From assembly GCA_030149285.1 (NCBI GenBank), contig JASBRU010000005.1:124001-188000 (forward strand): 64,000 bases of DNA, in the 5' to 3' direction. Positions 27,140 to 36,263 of this stretch are shown piece by piece (positions within the stretch are counted from its first letter, which is position 1; the number at the start of each line of letters is the position of its first letter). Source of the DNA: Flavobacteriales bacterium (GTDB taxonomy: Bacteria; Bacteroidota; Bacteroidia; Flavobacteriales; JASBRU01). The notes beneath the pieces are model-generated. The model was not told where the DNA came from, did not search any database, and worked only from the letters and a program-made list of their open reading frames with translations. A program made the position numbers and the translations under genes.

Positions 27140-28203
27140 TTTAGCTCAGCTAAAAAAGCGAGTGTATCTACCCTGTCTGCATAGTCTGATAAGCTTGGGC
27201 TTTGTGTTTTACCCGGCTCAACAGTAAAGTCTACAATTGGTTGAGTAGCTACTACACATTGCAACTCTTCTTCTTTTTCTGCTAAACGACTTTTTAGCTG
27301 ATTCTCATCAGAGTAGTACTCATAAAACAAAAATGATACAGGAGAAGCCTCTTGCTCATCTTCTTTTAATACCAAAAAGCCATTCTCTAGCATTGGTATA
27401 TTATTCATCATGTAAACAGCCTTGTTGTAATCGTAGTTGTTTACATATTTATCATGATCTAGGATAGAGCTGTATTGAAATATTGCCCCGAAAAACAAAT
27501 CAAAATCATAGTCTTTCGGCACGTATAATTTAGAAACACTTCTACAACCTAAACCATAATACCTGAATATATCTTCGCCTAAGGCTGTTAATTGTTCAGG
27601 GGTTTCATTACCGGTAAGTACCGCAACAGAATGTCTGTTTTTTCTAATAATGTGTGGATACTTGCCAAAATAATACTCAAAATATCTGGCCGTATTGTTA
27701 CTACCGGTAGCAATAATTGCATCAAAGTTGGTAAGCTTACCTTTTGTAAACTCTATTCTGTTTTTAAACTGAGGTTCTAGTTGCATCAACACATCTGCCA
27801 ATAATGGTAGCAATTGAGCATCTGATGATGATGTTTTTCCTAAAAAGCGATGACCGCTAATCAGTACCGATAAAAAATCGTGAAAACCAACCAATGGTAT
27901 ATTGCCTGCCATTATTACCCCTACTCTTTTATCATCTGCATTATTAATAGCAGGAGTATAAGCCTTTGTCCAGTCAGTTAAGTTGTCATTAGTTAGGCTA
28001 TTTGCCCAAGATTGTAGAGCATGCTTTACATTATCCTCTGTAAACCAGCCATTATGGTTTTTTGCCGATTTTACAATTTCATCCAATTTCACAGCATATT
28101 TGTCTAAACCATTTGTAGGTTGGTTGTTTAGGTAATCTGATAAGAATTCACCAAGTTTGTGAAAAGCTGTAATACGTTGGTCTAAACTGAACATAGACGG
28201 CAT
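27136..28203 (-). CDS. Acyl-CoA reductase (LuxC-like)
   Basis: A 355-aa protein of the LuxC/acyl-CoA reductase family, which reduces acyl-CoA to aldehyde with NADPH. It shows RVGVIMAGNIPLVGFHDFLSVL (nucleotide-binding N-terminal region), FDAIIATGSNNTARYFEYYFG, and FRYYGLGCRSVSKLYVP, whose Cys fits the catalytic nucleophile. It is divergent from a ferredoxin gene, a pairing common in Flavobacteriia; the physiological substrate is unknown. Confidence 0.87.
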   Translation of the reverse strand: MPSMFSLDQRITAFHKLGEFLSDYLNNQPTNGLDKYAVKLDEIVKSAKNHNGWFTEDNVKHALQSWANSLTNDNLTDWTKAYTPAINNADDKRVGVIMAGNIPLVGFHDFLSVLISGHRFLGKTSSSDAQLLPLLADVLMQLEPQFKNRIEFTKGKLTNFDAIIATGSNNTARYFEYYFGKYPHIIRKNRHSVAVLTGNETPEQLTALGEDIFRYYGLGCRSVSKLYVPKDYDFDLFFGAIFQYSSILDHDKYVNNYDYNKAVYMMNNIPMLENGFLVLKEDEQEASPVSFLFYEYYSDENQLKSRLAEKEEELQCVVATQPIVDFTVEPGKTQSPSLSDYADRVDTLAFLAELN

Positions 28204-28212
28204 TTTTTTGTT

Positions 28213-28231
28213 TAAATTTGCAGCAAAAGTA
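28213..28231. promoter_or_regulatory. Face-to-face -7 boxes of ferredoxin and acyl-CoA reductase genes
   Basis: Rightward TAAATTTG (28213-28220) reads to the ferredoxin; leftward TACTTTTG (28224-28231) reads to the acyl-CoA reductase. The boxes are three bases apart and point at each other, so polymerase could not occupy both at once. Clear -33 boxes are not visible for either. Confidence 0.5.
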
Positions 28232-28260
28232 CTATTATAAACTGATATAAATAGCGAGCA

Positions 28261-28608
28261 ATGGCTATCAAAATAACAGACGAATGCATTAACTGTGGGG
28301 CTTGCGAACCAGAATGCCCTAACAATGCAATATACGAAGGAGCAGAAGAATGGCGCTTTGCCGACGGTACTAGCCTAAAAGGTTCTATTACCCCAAAAAG
28401 CGGTGGCACCTATGATGCTGATGAAGCACAAGAACCCGTAGATTATGATGTTTATTACATAGTTACAGATAAATGTACTGAGTGTATGGGCTTTCATGAA
28501 GAGCCACAATGTGCAGCTGTATGTCCGGTAGACTGCTGTGTGCCTGATGAAGATAATGTGGAAACCGAAGAGGAACTTTATCGTAAGAAAGACTTTTTAC
28601 ATTTATAA
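28261..28608 (+). CDS. 4Fe-4S dicluster ferredoxin
   Basis: A 115-aa electron carrier with two cluster motifs: [13 protein letters not shown] (residues 11-23) and [20 protein letters not shown], whose second Cys spacing is widened as in YfhL/Allochromatium-type 2[4Fe-4S] ferredoxins. A 38-residue insert between the motifs is acidic. It is transcribed away from the acyl-CoA reductase and ends in its own terminator. Confidence 0.93.
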   Translation: MAIKITDECINCGACEPECPNNAIYEGAEEWRFADGTSLKGSITPKSGGTYDADEAQEPVDYDVYYIVTDKCTECMGFHEEPQCAAVCPVDCCVPDEDNVETEEELYRKKDFLHL

Positions 28609-28630
28609 TTGAAACGATTTATAACATATC

Positions 28631-28667
28631 AAACCGCAGTTGCTTTAGTAGCTGCGGTTTTGTTTTA
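28631..28667 (+). terminator. Intrinsic terminator of the ferredoxin gene
   Basis: A 9-bp stem, AAACCGCAG (28631-28639) with CTGCGGTTT (28652-28660), followed by TGTTTTAT. Confidence 0.88.
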
Positions 28668-28675
28668 TATTTTTG
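28668..28675 (+). promoter_or_regulatory. -7 box TATTTTTG before the secreted unknown
   Basis: TAnnTTTG match 25 bases before the ATG at 28701. It starts inside the T-rich tail of the ferredoxin terminator, so a chance match is possible. Confidence 0.35.
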
Positions 28676-28700
28676 ACATGATTTTTGCGTTATAGAGATT

Positions 28701-29618
28701 ATGAAGAAGTTATTAGTTTTTGGATTATTGATTTTAGCTACTAATTATAGCATCGCACAATCTACAATAGATAGAGCTATGAGTTTGGAGGGCTATGAAG
28801 CTGAGTTGGCAGAATTGGGCAAAGACATTTTATCTAAAAAGCCTACTAAAGTAAGAGAAGAAAGCAATGCTGCTTTTAAAGACCTATTAAAAGAAGTCTT
28901 GCAAAACCCAGACTCATATGAATATGCTTTTGACTCCATTAAAACAGCATCTTTTTTAATGGCGCCCGATGAAAGCTTTAGAATTATTACGTGGTTATAC
29001 CCAAAAGGCAATGGAGATCATTACTACCATGGATTTATACAGCAGTACGATAAAAAAACAAAGTCTACTATAGTTAGAGAGTTAATAGATGAGTCGGACT
29101 CTATACAAGCTCCCTTATACACTCCTGTTGGTCCGGCAAAATGGTATGGTGCTTTGTACTACAAAATAATTGAAGAAAAATACAAAGGCACAAAGTACTA
29201 CACTTTATTGGGCTGGGATGGAAACAATATTAAAACCACAAAAAAGGTAATAGACGTACTCACTTTTGAAGAAGGCTTTATCACTTTTGGAGCACCTATT
29301 TTTGATGTCAACAAAAAGGAACAATACCGCCCGCAGAGAATACAGCACAGAGTTATATTTGAGTATTCATCTCTGGTAAGCATGAAGTTGAATTATTTTG
29401 AAAAAGATGATTGGATAGTGTTTGACCATATTGTACCCAGTGATGCCTCTTTAGAAGGAAAATATGAGCATTATGGGCCAGATTTCAGCTTTGATGCATT
29501 TGAATTTAAAAAGGGAAAATGGGTATTGGTAGAGAATATAGAGTATGATTACAATTTACCTAAACCCGTAAAAAGAAAAATAAAAGTTGATAAGGGTTTA
29601 AGCCCAAAAGACAAGTGA
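28701..29618 (+). CDS. Secreted protein of unknown function, 305 aa
   Basis: The protein has a signal peptide (KKLLVFGLLILATNYSIAQ, cleavage after Ala) and no lipobox, so it is periplasmic or surface-exposed. The body is rich in aromatic residues and beta-strand patterns (YHGFIQQYDKKTKSTIVREL, YKGTKYYTLLGWDGNN, HRVIFEYSSLVSMKLNYFE). The C-terminus is strongly basic (KPVKRKIKVDKGLSPKDK). I recognise no named family, though the YTLLGWDGNN motif looks conserved rather than random. A terminator precedes it and serC follows after 87 bases. Confidence 0.78.
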   Translation: MKKLLVFGLLILATNYSIAQSTIDRAMSLEGYEAELAELGKDILSKKPTKVREESNAAFKDLLKEVLQNPDSYEYAFDSIKTASFLMAPDESFRIITWLYPKGNGDHYYHGFIQQYDKKTKSTIVRELIDESDSIQAPLYTPVGPAKWYGALYYKIIEEKYKGTKYYTLLGWDGNNIKTTKKVIDVLTFEEGFITFGAPIFDVNKKEQYRPQRIQHRVIFEYSSLVSMKLNYFEKDDWIVFDHIVPSDASLEGKYEHYGPDFSFDAFEFKKGKWVLVENIEYDYNLPKPVKRKIKVDKGLSPKDK

Positions 29619-29705
29619 TTGAATAATAACAGTAAGTAAACATTCTAGTCAGATTTATTTTGCTAATTTGCGCCGTAATTCACGGTATAAAAAATCAAAT
29701 TTCGT

Positions 29706-30776
29706 ATGAAAGTACACAACTTTAGCGCCGGACCATGCATACTACCTCAAGAGGTTTTAAAGCAGGCGGCTGCTTCTACTATTGAACTAGACAACATCGG
29801 TTTATCATTAATAGAAATCTCTCACCGTAGCAAAGAGTTTGTTGCTGTTATGGACAAAGCAATTGCTTTGGTAAAAGAATTACTAGAAGTACCGGAAGGA
29901 TACTCGGTACTATTTTTACAAGGTGGTGCAAGCTTAGAGTTTTTAATGGTACCCTATAACTTAATGAAAGAAGGCGGTAAAGCTGCTTACCTGGAAACAG
30001 GTACTTGGGCTAAAAACGCCATTAAAGAAGCTAAATTGTTAGGCGAAACTACTGTTGTAGCTTCATCGGCAGATAAAAACTTCAACTACATTCCTAAAGG
30101 ATATACAATACCTTCTGATGTAGACTACTTCCACTGTACAAGTAACAACACCATTTTTGGTACGCAAATGAAAAGCTTCCCTGAAACAGACGGAATGTTG
30201 GTTTGCGATATGTCATCAGACATATTCAGTAAAAAAGTAGATGTAAGCAAGTTTGACTTAATCTATGCCGGAGCTCAAAAAAATATGGGTCCTGCAGGTA
30301 CTACGCTTGTAATTGTAAAAGATGAAATTTTAGGCAAAACGGGGCGCACCATACCTACGATGCTAGACTACCAAACACACATCAAAAAGGAGTCTATGTT
30401 CAATACACCTCCTGTATTCCCTATCTATGTGTCTATGCTTACACTAGAGTGGTTAAAGAAAAATGGCGGTGTAGAGTGGATACAAGGAATAAACGAGCAA
30501 AAAGCAGCCTTAATGTATGGCGAAATTGACAGAAACCCTTTATTTAAAGGCACTGTAGAGGTAGAAGATCGTTCTAATATGAATGCTTGTTTCTTATTAA
30601 CAGACGAAAGCCTAGAAGAAGAGTTTAACCAAATGTGGGCTGCTGCCGGCATTAGTGGTATTAAAGGTCACCGTTCTGTTGGTGGTTACAGAGCCTCTAT
30701 GTACAATGCTTTACCACTAGAAAGTGTACAAGCATTGGTAGATGTAATGCAAGAATTAGAAAAGAAACACGCTTAA
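29706..30776 (+). CDS. serC: Phosphoserine aminotransferase
   Basis: PLP enzyme converting 3-phosphohydroxypyruvate to phosphoserine in serine synthesis (and a step in vitamin B6 synthesis). The N-terminus VHNFSAGPCILPQEVL, PLP-binding LIYAGAQKNMGPAGTT with the Schiff-base Lys near residue 190, and the C-terminal GISGIKGHRSVGGYRASMYNA in overlapping parts are typical. Length 356 aa. serA follows after 19 bases. A weak -7-like TAATTTG lies about 30 bases upstream. Confidence 0.97.
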   Translation: MKVHNFSAGPCILPQEVLKQAAASTIELDNIGLSLIEISHRSKEFVAVMDKAIALVKELLEVPEGYSVLFLQGGASLEFLMVPYNLMKEGGKAAYLETGTWAKNAIKEAKLLGETTVVASSADKNFNYIPKGYTIPSDVDYFHCTSNNTIFGTQMKSFPETDGMLVCDMSSDIFSKKVDVSKFDLIYAGAQKNMGPAGTTLVIVKDEILGKTGRTIPTMLDYQTHIKKESMFNTPPVFPIYVSMLTLEWLKKNGGVEWIQGINEQKAALMYGEIDRNPLFKGTVEVEDRSNMNACFLLTDESLEEEFNQMWAAAGISGIKGHRSVGGYRASMYNALPLESVQALVDVMQELEKKHA

Positions 30777-30795
30777 TAAAAACAAAACAACAGCG

Positions 30796-31752
30796 ATGAA
30801 AATTTTAGCAAACGACGGTATTTCAGAGAGTGGTAAAAACGCTTTAGAAGCAGCCGGATACGAAGTGCTTTTAAACAAAGTTGCACAAGAACAACTCATC
30901 AACTTTATCAACGAAAACAATGTAGCTGCTATATTAGTACGTAGTGCCACACAGGTTCGTAAAGACCTTATAGACGCTTGCCCAAGCATTAAGCTTATTG
31001 GGCGTGGCGGTGTAGGTATGGACAATATTGATGTAGACTATGCAAAATCAAAAGGTATAGAGGTAATCAATACTCCTGCTGCATCATCAGAATCTGTTGC
31101 AGAGCTGGTATTTGCTCACCTATTTGGCATGGTTCGTTTTTTAAGCGACTCTAACCGTAATATGCCTTTAGAAGGAGACTCTAAATTTAAAGAGTTGAAA
31201 AAAGCATATGCAAAAGGTAAAGAACTAAGAGGCAAAACCCTTGGTATTATTGGTGCAGGCCGTATTGGTAGAGCTACCGCAAAAATAGGTTTAGGTGTAG
31301 GAATGAAGGTTGTATTTAACGACCCATTTGCAGAAGATGTAAACGTAGACTTAGACTTTTTTGATGGTCAGAAAGTAAGCTTTAACATACCTAATGTATC
31401 TAAAGACGAATTATTGGCACAGTCAGATTTTATTTCATTACATATCCCGGCTTCTAAAGATGGTAAAGCCGTTTTAGGTGCTGCAGAATTTGCAAAAATG
31501 AAAGATGGTGCAGGTATAGTAAATGCTGCACGTGGTGGTGTAATTAACGAAGTAGAGCTGATAGAAGCCTTAGACAGTAATAAAATTGCATATGCAGGAT
31601 TAGACGTTTTTGAAAACGAACCTACTCCTAGTGTACAAATTTTAATGAACCCTAAAGTATCTTTAACACCACATATTGGTGCTGCAACTAACGAAGCACA
31701 AGATAGAATTGGTACTGAATTAGCAGAAAAAATTGCTGCAGTACTAAAATAA
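30796..31752 (+). CDS. serA: D-3-phosphoglycerate dehydrogenase, short form
   Basis: First enzyme of serine synthesis, oxidising 3-phosphoglycerate with NAD. Rossmann motif LGIIGAGRIGRATAKIGLG, catalytic Arg in NAARGGVINE, and His in LTPHIGAATNEA are present. At 318 aa it lacks the C-terminal ACT domains of the longer enzymes, so serine feedback through ACT is not expected. It shares an operon with serC and ends in a strong terminator. Confidence 0.93.
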   Translation: MKILANDGISESGKNALEAAGYEVLLNKVAQEQLINFINENNVAAILVRSATQVRKDLIDACPSIKLIGRGGVGMDNIDVDYAKSKGIEVINTPAASSESVAELVFAHLFGMVRFLSDSNRNMPLEGDSKFKELKKAYAKGKELRGKTLGIIGAGRIGRATAKIGLGVGMKVVFNDPFAEDVNVDLDFFDGQKVSFNIPNVSKDELLAQSDFISLHIPASKDGKAVLGAAEFAKMKDGAGIVNAARGGVINEVELIEALDSNKIAYAGLDVFENEPTPSVQILMNPKVSLTPHIGAATNEAQDRIGTELAEKIAAVLK

Positions 31753-31771
31753 TAAGCAATAAATTATTTTG

Positions 31772-31799
31772 AAAAGCCGAGCTAGTCTCGGCTTTTTTT
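31772..31799 (+). terminator. Intrinsic terminator of serC-serA
   Basis: A 10-bp perfect stem (AAAAGCCGAG at 31772-31781 with CTCGGCTTTT at 31787-31796), loop of five, then more T. Confidence 0.93.
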
Positions 31800-31813
31800 A
31801 TTTGTAGAACTAC

Positions 31814-31821
31814 TATATTTG
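31814..31821 (+). promoter_or_regulatory. -7 box TATATTTG of the DUF1015 gene
   Basis: TAnnTTTG match 20 bases before the ATG at 31842, right after the serA terminator, supporting independent transcription. Confidence 0.6.
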
Positions 31822-31841
31822 AAGCTCATTACAAATAGCCA

Positions 31842-33086
31842 ATGACACTAGTAAAACCGTTTAAAGCAGTTCGTCCGGTTCGTAATAAGGTACACTTAGT
31901 GGCCTCTAGGTCTTACGTATCGTACGATGAAATAGGACTTCGCTCAAAATTAGCATCCAACCCCTACTCTTTTATTCATATTATCAACCCGGAGTTTAGC
32001 AAGAATACAGCACCTGTACAGGGCAAGCAAAAATTCAAGTTGGTAAAAGAACGTTTTGAAGAGTTTGTAAACGATGGAGTTTATATACAAGAAGATAAAC
32101 CTGCTTACTACATCTATCGTCAAACCAAAAACGGAAACAGCTATACCGGATATGTATTGGGTACCTCTGTGGATGATTACAGAAACGGAGTAATCAAAAT
32201 ACACGAAGACACCCTTACAGAGCGCGAAGAAATGTTTTGTAATTACCTAGACATCACTGGCTTTAATGCCGAACCCGTATTGATGTGCTACCCAGATAAC
32301 AGTGTACTACACTGTGTAATGGACAAATACACCGAGCAACGTGCTGAATACGAATTTACTACTACCAATGAGGTATTGCATGAGCTATGGATAGTTACTG
32401 ATGATGATGATATGGAAACCATTAAAGATGGTTTTGAGCAAATACCCGCAGTATATATTGCCGATGGGCATCACCGTAGTGCCTCTTCTGCCCTACTTAC
32501 AGAGTTAAGAAGAGAACAAAACCCAAACTATACTGGAGAAGAACCTTTCAACTACTTCTTGTCCTATATGATACCCGAAACCCAAATGAATATTATGGAT
32601 TTCAATCGATTGGTAAGAGACATTAACGGGTTGACCAAAAAAGAGCTGATAGAAAAAATAGAAGAAAACTTTACGGTTAACTCTATGGGAGAACAACTCT
32701 ATGCCCCCAGAAAGAAGCATGAAATAAGCATGTATATAGAGGGCGAATGGTTTTCTTTAGTAGTAAACCCCGGAACTTTTGATGCAACTAATCCGGTTGA
32801 AGATTTAGATGCACATATTCTTACAGAAAAAATATTAGCCCCTATTCTAAACATTCAGGACCTAAAAACCGATAAGAGAATAAACTTCTTAGGCGGACAA
32901 GAAGGTATGGTGGGCTTACAAAACGAAGTTGACACAGGAAAATTTAAGATTGCTTTTGCACTCTACCCTGTAGAAGTAGAGCAATTAAAGCGAATTGCAG
33001 ATACCGGAAATAAAATGCCTCCAAAAAGTACCTACATAGAACCCAAACTAAGAAGCGGTTTACTGATTTATAAAATTGACGAATAG
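31842..33086 (+). CDS. DUF1015 family protein
   Basis: A 414-aa soluble protein of the DUF1015 family, which in many bacteria sits by serA or serC. Characteristic stretches: VKPFKAVRPVRNKVHLVASR at the start, YIYRQTKNGNSYTGYVLGTS, and IADGHHRSASSALLTEL, a His-rich motif suggesting a catalytic or metal site. The molecular function is not known; the placement after serC-serA suggests a link to phosphoserine or serine metabolism (inference). The YggS gene follows after 3 bases. Confidence 0.88.
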   Translation: MTLVKPFKAVRPVRNKVHLVASRSYVSYDEIGLRSKLASNPYSFIHIINPEFSKNTAPVQGKQKFKLVKERFEEFVNDGVYIQEDKPAYYIYRQTKNGNSYTGYVLGTSVDDYRNGVIKIHEDTLTEREEMFCNYLDITGFNAEPVLMCYPDNSVLHCVMDKYTEQRAEYEFTTTNEVLHELWIVTDDDDMETIKDGFEQIPAVYIADGHHRSASSALLTELRREQNPNYTGEEPFNYFLSYMIPETQMNIMDFNRLVRDINGLTKKELIEKIEENFTVNSMGEQLYAPRKKHEISMYIEGEWFSLVVNPGTFDATNPVEDLDAHILTEKILAPILNIQDLKTDKRINFLGGQEGMVGLQNEVDTGKFKIAFALYPVEVEQLKRIADTGNKMPPKSTYIEPKLRSGLLIYKIDE

Positions 33087-33089
33087 TTT

Positions 33090-33749
33090 ATGTCTATACT
33101 AGAGAACTTAAGCAACATCAAAAAATCTATACCTGAGCATGTTACACTGGTAGCAGTTTCTAAAACAAAACCCATTGAAGATATTTTAGAAGTTTACAAT
33201 GCTGGGCATAAAATTTTTGGCGAAAATAAAGTTCAAGAATTAACTGATAAGTACGAAAATATGCCCAAAGATATTGAGTGGCATATGATTGGACATTTAC
33301 AACGAAACAAAGTAAAATACATAGCCCCTTTTGTGAGTTTAATTCATGGGGTTGATAGTTTTCGTTTATTAAGTGAAATAAATAAACGTGCAGAACAAAA
33401 CAATCGTGTAATTAATTGTTTACTACAGGTTTACATAGCCGAAGAAGAGACCAAATTTGGCTTAGATAAGGCAGAAATTATAGAGCTCTTGAATTCGGAG
33501 GAATTTAAGGCTTTAAAAAACGTACAAGTTGTTGGGTTAATGGGTATGGCAACCAATACTTCTGATGAAAAACAGATCAAAAAAGAATTTTCGGGACTCA
33601 AAACTCTTTTTGACGAGCTAAAATTGAACATTGACTCATTTTCGACACTTTCTATGGGAATGAGTGGCGATTTTATGCACGCAATTGAATGCGGAAGCAA
33701 CATGATAAGAGTAGGAAGCTCTATTTTTGGTGCAAGAAACTATAATTAA
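33090..33749 (+). CDS. YggS-family PLP-binding protein
   Basis: PLP homeostasis protein (PLPBP/YggS), 219 aa. The PLP Lys lies in VTLVAVSKTKPIEDILEVY near residue 25; FGENKVQEL, WHMIGHLQRNKVKYIAP and LSMGMSGDFMHAIECGSNMIRVGS are further conserved marks. It follows the DUF1015 gene by 3 bases, so the two are probably co-transcribed. The family binds PLP and keeps free PLP low; no catalytic reaction is established. Confidence 0.94.
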   Translation: MSILENLSNIKKSIPEHVTLVAVSKTKPIEDILEVYNAGHKIFGENKVQELTDKYENMPKDIEWHMIGHLQRNKVKYIAPFVSLIHGVDSFRLLSEINKRAEQNNRVINCLLQVYIAEEETKFGLDKAEIIELLNSEEFKALKNVQVVGLMGMATNTSDEKQIKKEFSGLKTLFDELKLNIDSFSTLSMGMSGDFMHAIECGSNMIRVGSSIFGARNYN

Positions 33750-33759
33750 CCCTTAAATT

Positions 33760-34347
33760 ATGGTTACACTTTTCAAAAAAATAAGCAATTCCATTAAAGC
33801 CATATTTTCTAATTCAAATGATGATAGCTTAAAAGAAACTATTTTCTTTCATGAGGATGATTATAGACAAAAAGAAATTATTCCATCCGAAAATCTCAAT
33901 GTGGTAACTAATCAAATTGAGCTCATCAAAAAAGCTTCTAAAGAAAACTTTGATGGTTATGGCTATAAAGACCTTATTATACGTAAAGAAAATAGCATCT
34001 TACTTAGAGATAAAAACATTAAAACTAGAGAGTTAGATTCCATACTGGAAAAATTAAATATTCAAAAACATACTGTTGTAACCACAGGGTATGGACAATC
34101 TTACAGAGTTAAAAGCGAAAACACTATTGGCTATGGTATTGGCTACTCTGCTATCTATTATAACTTTGATAATGAATATGTAACAAATATTTGGTTTACC
34201 CATTTTGGAGAGTTTGAGAAACCTATTTTAGTTGATGTACTAAATGAAATTGGTAGGCGCTGGAATCTTTCTTTAGTGGATTGGAGCAGAGAGGAATCTG
34301 TTGATTTAGTAAATAAGGATAAAGTTGAAACATATTTGACTTCATGA
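33760..34347 (+). CDS. Hypothetical protein, 195 aa
   Basis: A soluble protein with no signal peptide or membrane helix. The C-terminal half contains a Gly/Tyr-rich patch (TTGYGQSYRVKSENTIGYGIG), YVTNIWFTHFGEFEKPILVDVL and NEIGRRWNLSLVDWSREE. I recognise no named family; the layout resembles small cytosolic proteins from toxin-immunity loci, but no toxin is adjacent. It overlaps the 2H phosphoesterase by four bases, suggesting co-translation. Confidence 0.7.
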   Translation: MVTLFKKISNSIKAIFSNSNDDSLKETIFFHEDDYRQKEIIPSENLNVVTNQIELIKKASKENFDGYGYKDLIIRKENSILLRDKNIKTRELDSILEKLNIQKHTVVTTGYGQSYRVKSENTIGYGIGYSAIYYNFDNEYVTNIWFTHFGEFEKPILVDVLNEIGRRWNLSLVDWSREESVDLVNKDKVETYLTS

Positions 34348-34892
34348 AACCGCCTAAGAGTTTATACCTTATTTGTATAGAGCTACCAAAAAACTTGGCG
34401 GATCAAGTAGTAGATATCAAAACTGATTTTAGAGAACAGTTTGAAAGTAAAAGAGCATTACGCTCTCCTTCTCATATTACCTTGCAAATACCTTTTCATG
34501 TATTAGATGAAAATCAAGAAGTGTTGGTAAACAGCTTACTTGAGTTTGGTAAAACACAGCACCCCTTTAACATTCAACTGAAAGACTTTAATGTATTTGA
34601 ACCTAAAGTGTTGTTTATTGATGTTGTAGAGAATCCATCCCTCTCTGCATTGCATGATGAATTGATGTTAGTTATGCGAAAAAAAGTAGGCTTGCCCGAA
34701 AAACAAACGCCTCTTAAATATAACCCACACGTAACTATTGCCCACAGAGATTTAAGCGAAGAGAACTTTTATAAGGCTTGGGAGTTTTATAAAACACAAG
34801 AATTCGAGGGTGATTTTTCTGTAAATAGTATTTTTTTATGGAAGCACAACTCCGTAAATTGGGAAACGTATAAAGAAATTCCTTTAGGCTAG
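34344..34892 (+). CDS. 2'-5' RNA ligase / 2H phosphoesterase family protein
   Basis: A 182-aa LigT-like protein with the two HxT/S motifs that define the 2H superfamily: SPSHITLQIPF near residue 48 and NPHVTIAHRDLS near residue 130. Members act as cyclic phosphodiesterases on RNA ends or nucleotides, or as ligases in vitro. The ATG overlaps the stop of the upstream hypothetical gene, and the exonuclease/GIY-YIG gene follows after 3 bases. Confidence 0.85.
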   Translation: MKPPKSLYLICIELPKNLADQVVDIKTDFREQFESKRALRSPSHITLQIPFHVLDENQEVLVNSLLEFGKTQHPFNIQLKDFNVFEPKVLFIDVVENPSLSALHDELMLVMRKKVGLPEKQTPLKYNPHVTIAHRDLSEENFYKAWEFYKTQEFEGDFSVNSIFLWKHNSVNWETYKEIPLG

Positions 34893-34895
34893 TAT

Positions 34896-36263
34896 ATGTA
34901 TTCTATAATTGATGTTGAAACCACAGGCGGAAAGTACAATGAAGAGGGTATCACTGAGATAGCCGTATATGTGTATGATGGAAAAGAGATTGTAGATCAG
35001 TTCATCAGCCTTGTAAACCCAGAGCGCCCAATAGAACCTTTTGTTGTTAACCTTACAGGTATAGACAGCAATATGGTGCGCCGTGCTCCAAAGTTTTATG
35101 AGATAGCCAAACGCGTAGTACAAATTACAGAAGGCACCACTTTTGTTGCTCATAATGCTGGTTTTGACTATCGTATGGTTCGTCAAGAATTTAAACGCTT
35201 AGGGTTTGAATACGAGCGAGATACACTATGTACTGTAGAGTTGAGCAGAAAACTAATTCCGGACTTAAAATCCTATAAACTGGGTAATATTTGTAAGGAG
35301 TTGGGTATTGCCATTACAGATAGACACCGTGCCAGTGGCGATGCTTATGCTACTGTAAAACTATTTGACATACTGCTGAATAAAGACCAAGAAAAAGGAA
35401 TTATAAAGCAAGTTGCAGAACGTAAATCTGTAGCCAGAAAAACACTTTCACCCAAGCTTACAGCATTACTAAAGCCTTTAAAAAATGTAGCAGGGGTATA
35501 TTATATGCACGATGAAAAAGGCGACTTGATATACATTGGTAAAAGCAAGAACATTCGCAATCGTATCAATCAGCATTTTATGAGCGATACACATAAGAGC
35601 AAGCAAATGCAAACGCTTATCGAATCGATAAGTGTAGAAGAAACCGGTAGCGAATTGGTGGCTTTATTAAAAGAATCTGCAGAGATAAAAAAGAACAAGC
35701 CGGTTTTCAACCGTGCACAAAGGCGCTCTATCTATACCTATGGTTTATTTGAGTATACTGCCACGAGTGGGTATAGGGAATTACGAGTATTGAAAAACAC
35801 AAAGAGTGATGACCCTATTATTAGCTTTCACTCTTTAGAAGATGCCAGAAACAGCCTCTTTAAATTGGTTGAAAAGCATGAACTCTGCCAAAAATTAAGT
35901 GGCTTATATCATGGCAATGGCCCTTGTTTTCAGCATAGTGTAAAACTATGCAAAGGTGCCTGTATTGGCGAAGAACCTGCAGAAGAGTATAACAAAAGAG
36001 TTGAGGAAGTTATAGACCAATATAATTTTGGCAGGCAAAACATGCTGCTGATAGATAAGGGTCGTGTTCCGCACGAAAAATCAGTTGTACTCATAGAAAA
36101 CGGTGTATATAAAGGTTATGGTTTCTTTGAACTACAAGACCAAATATACAATGCCGAAGTACTGAAAAACCTTATTACCCCTATGGATGATAATAGAAAT
36201 GTACGAAGCATTTTGCAAAACTTCATCCGTAATAAAAAGGTAGAAAAGATTATAAACTTCTAG
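34896..36263 (+). CDS. DnaQ-like exonuclease fused to GIY-YIG nuclease
   Basis: A 455-aa two-nuclease fusion. Residues 1-165 are a DEDDh 3'-5' exonuclease: [38 protein letters not shown], and [18 protein letters not shown]. Residues 195-275 are a UvrC/Cho-like GIY-YIG nuclease: [21 protein letters not shown] and RINQHF. The rest has a Cys-rich patch ([24 protein letters not shown]) as in Cho-type proteins. Such fusions occur in many bacteria and probably act in DNA repair. It is convergent with purC, with a 4-base overlap. Confidence 0.92.
   Translation: MYSIIDVETTGGKYNEEGITEIAVYVYDGKEIVDQFISLVNPERPIEPFVVNLTGIDSNMVRRAPKFYEIAKRVVQITEGTTFVAHNAGFDYRMVRQEFKRLGFEYERDTLCTVELSRKLIPDLKSYKLGNICKELGIAITDRHRASGDAYATVKLFDILLNKDQEKGIIKQVAERKSVARKTLSPKLTALLKPLKNVAGVYYMHDEKGDLIYIGKSKNIRNRINQHFMSDTHKSKQMQTLIESISVEETGSELVALLKESAEIKKNKPVFNRAQRRSIYTYGLFEYTATSGYRELRVLKNTKSDDPIISFHSLEDARNSLFKLVEKHELCQKLSGLYHGNGPCFQHSVKLCKGACIGEEPAEEYNKRVEEVIDQYNFGRQNMLLIDKGRVPHEKSVVLIENGVYKGYGFFELQDQIYNAEVLKNLITPMDDNRNVRSILQNFIRNKKVEKIINF

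Noticed and set aside
30756-31025. Leftward 89-codon frame opposite serA
   Set aside because: Shadow of serA without coding character of its own.
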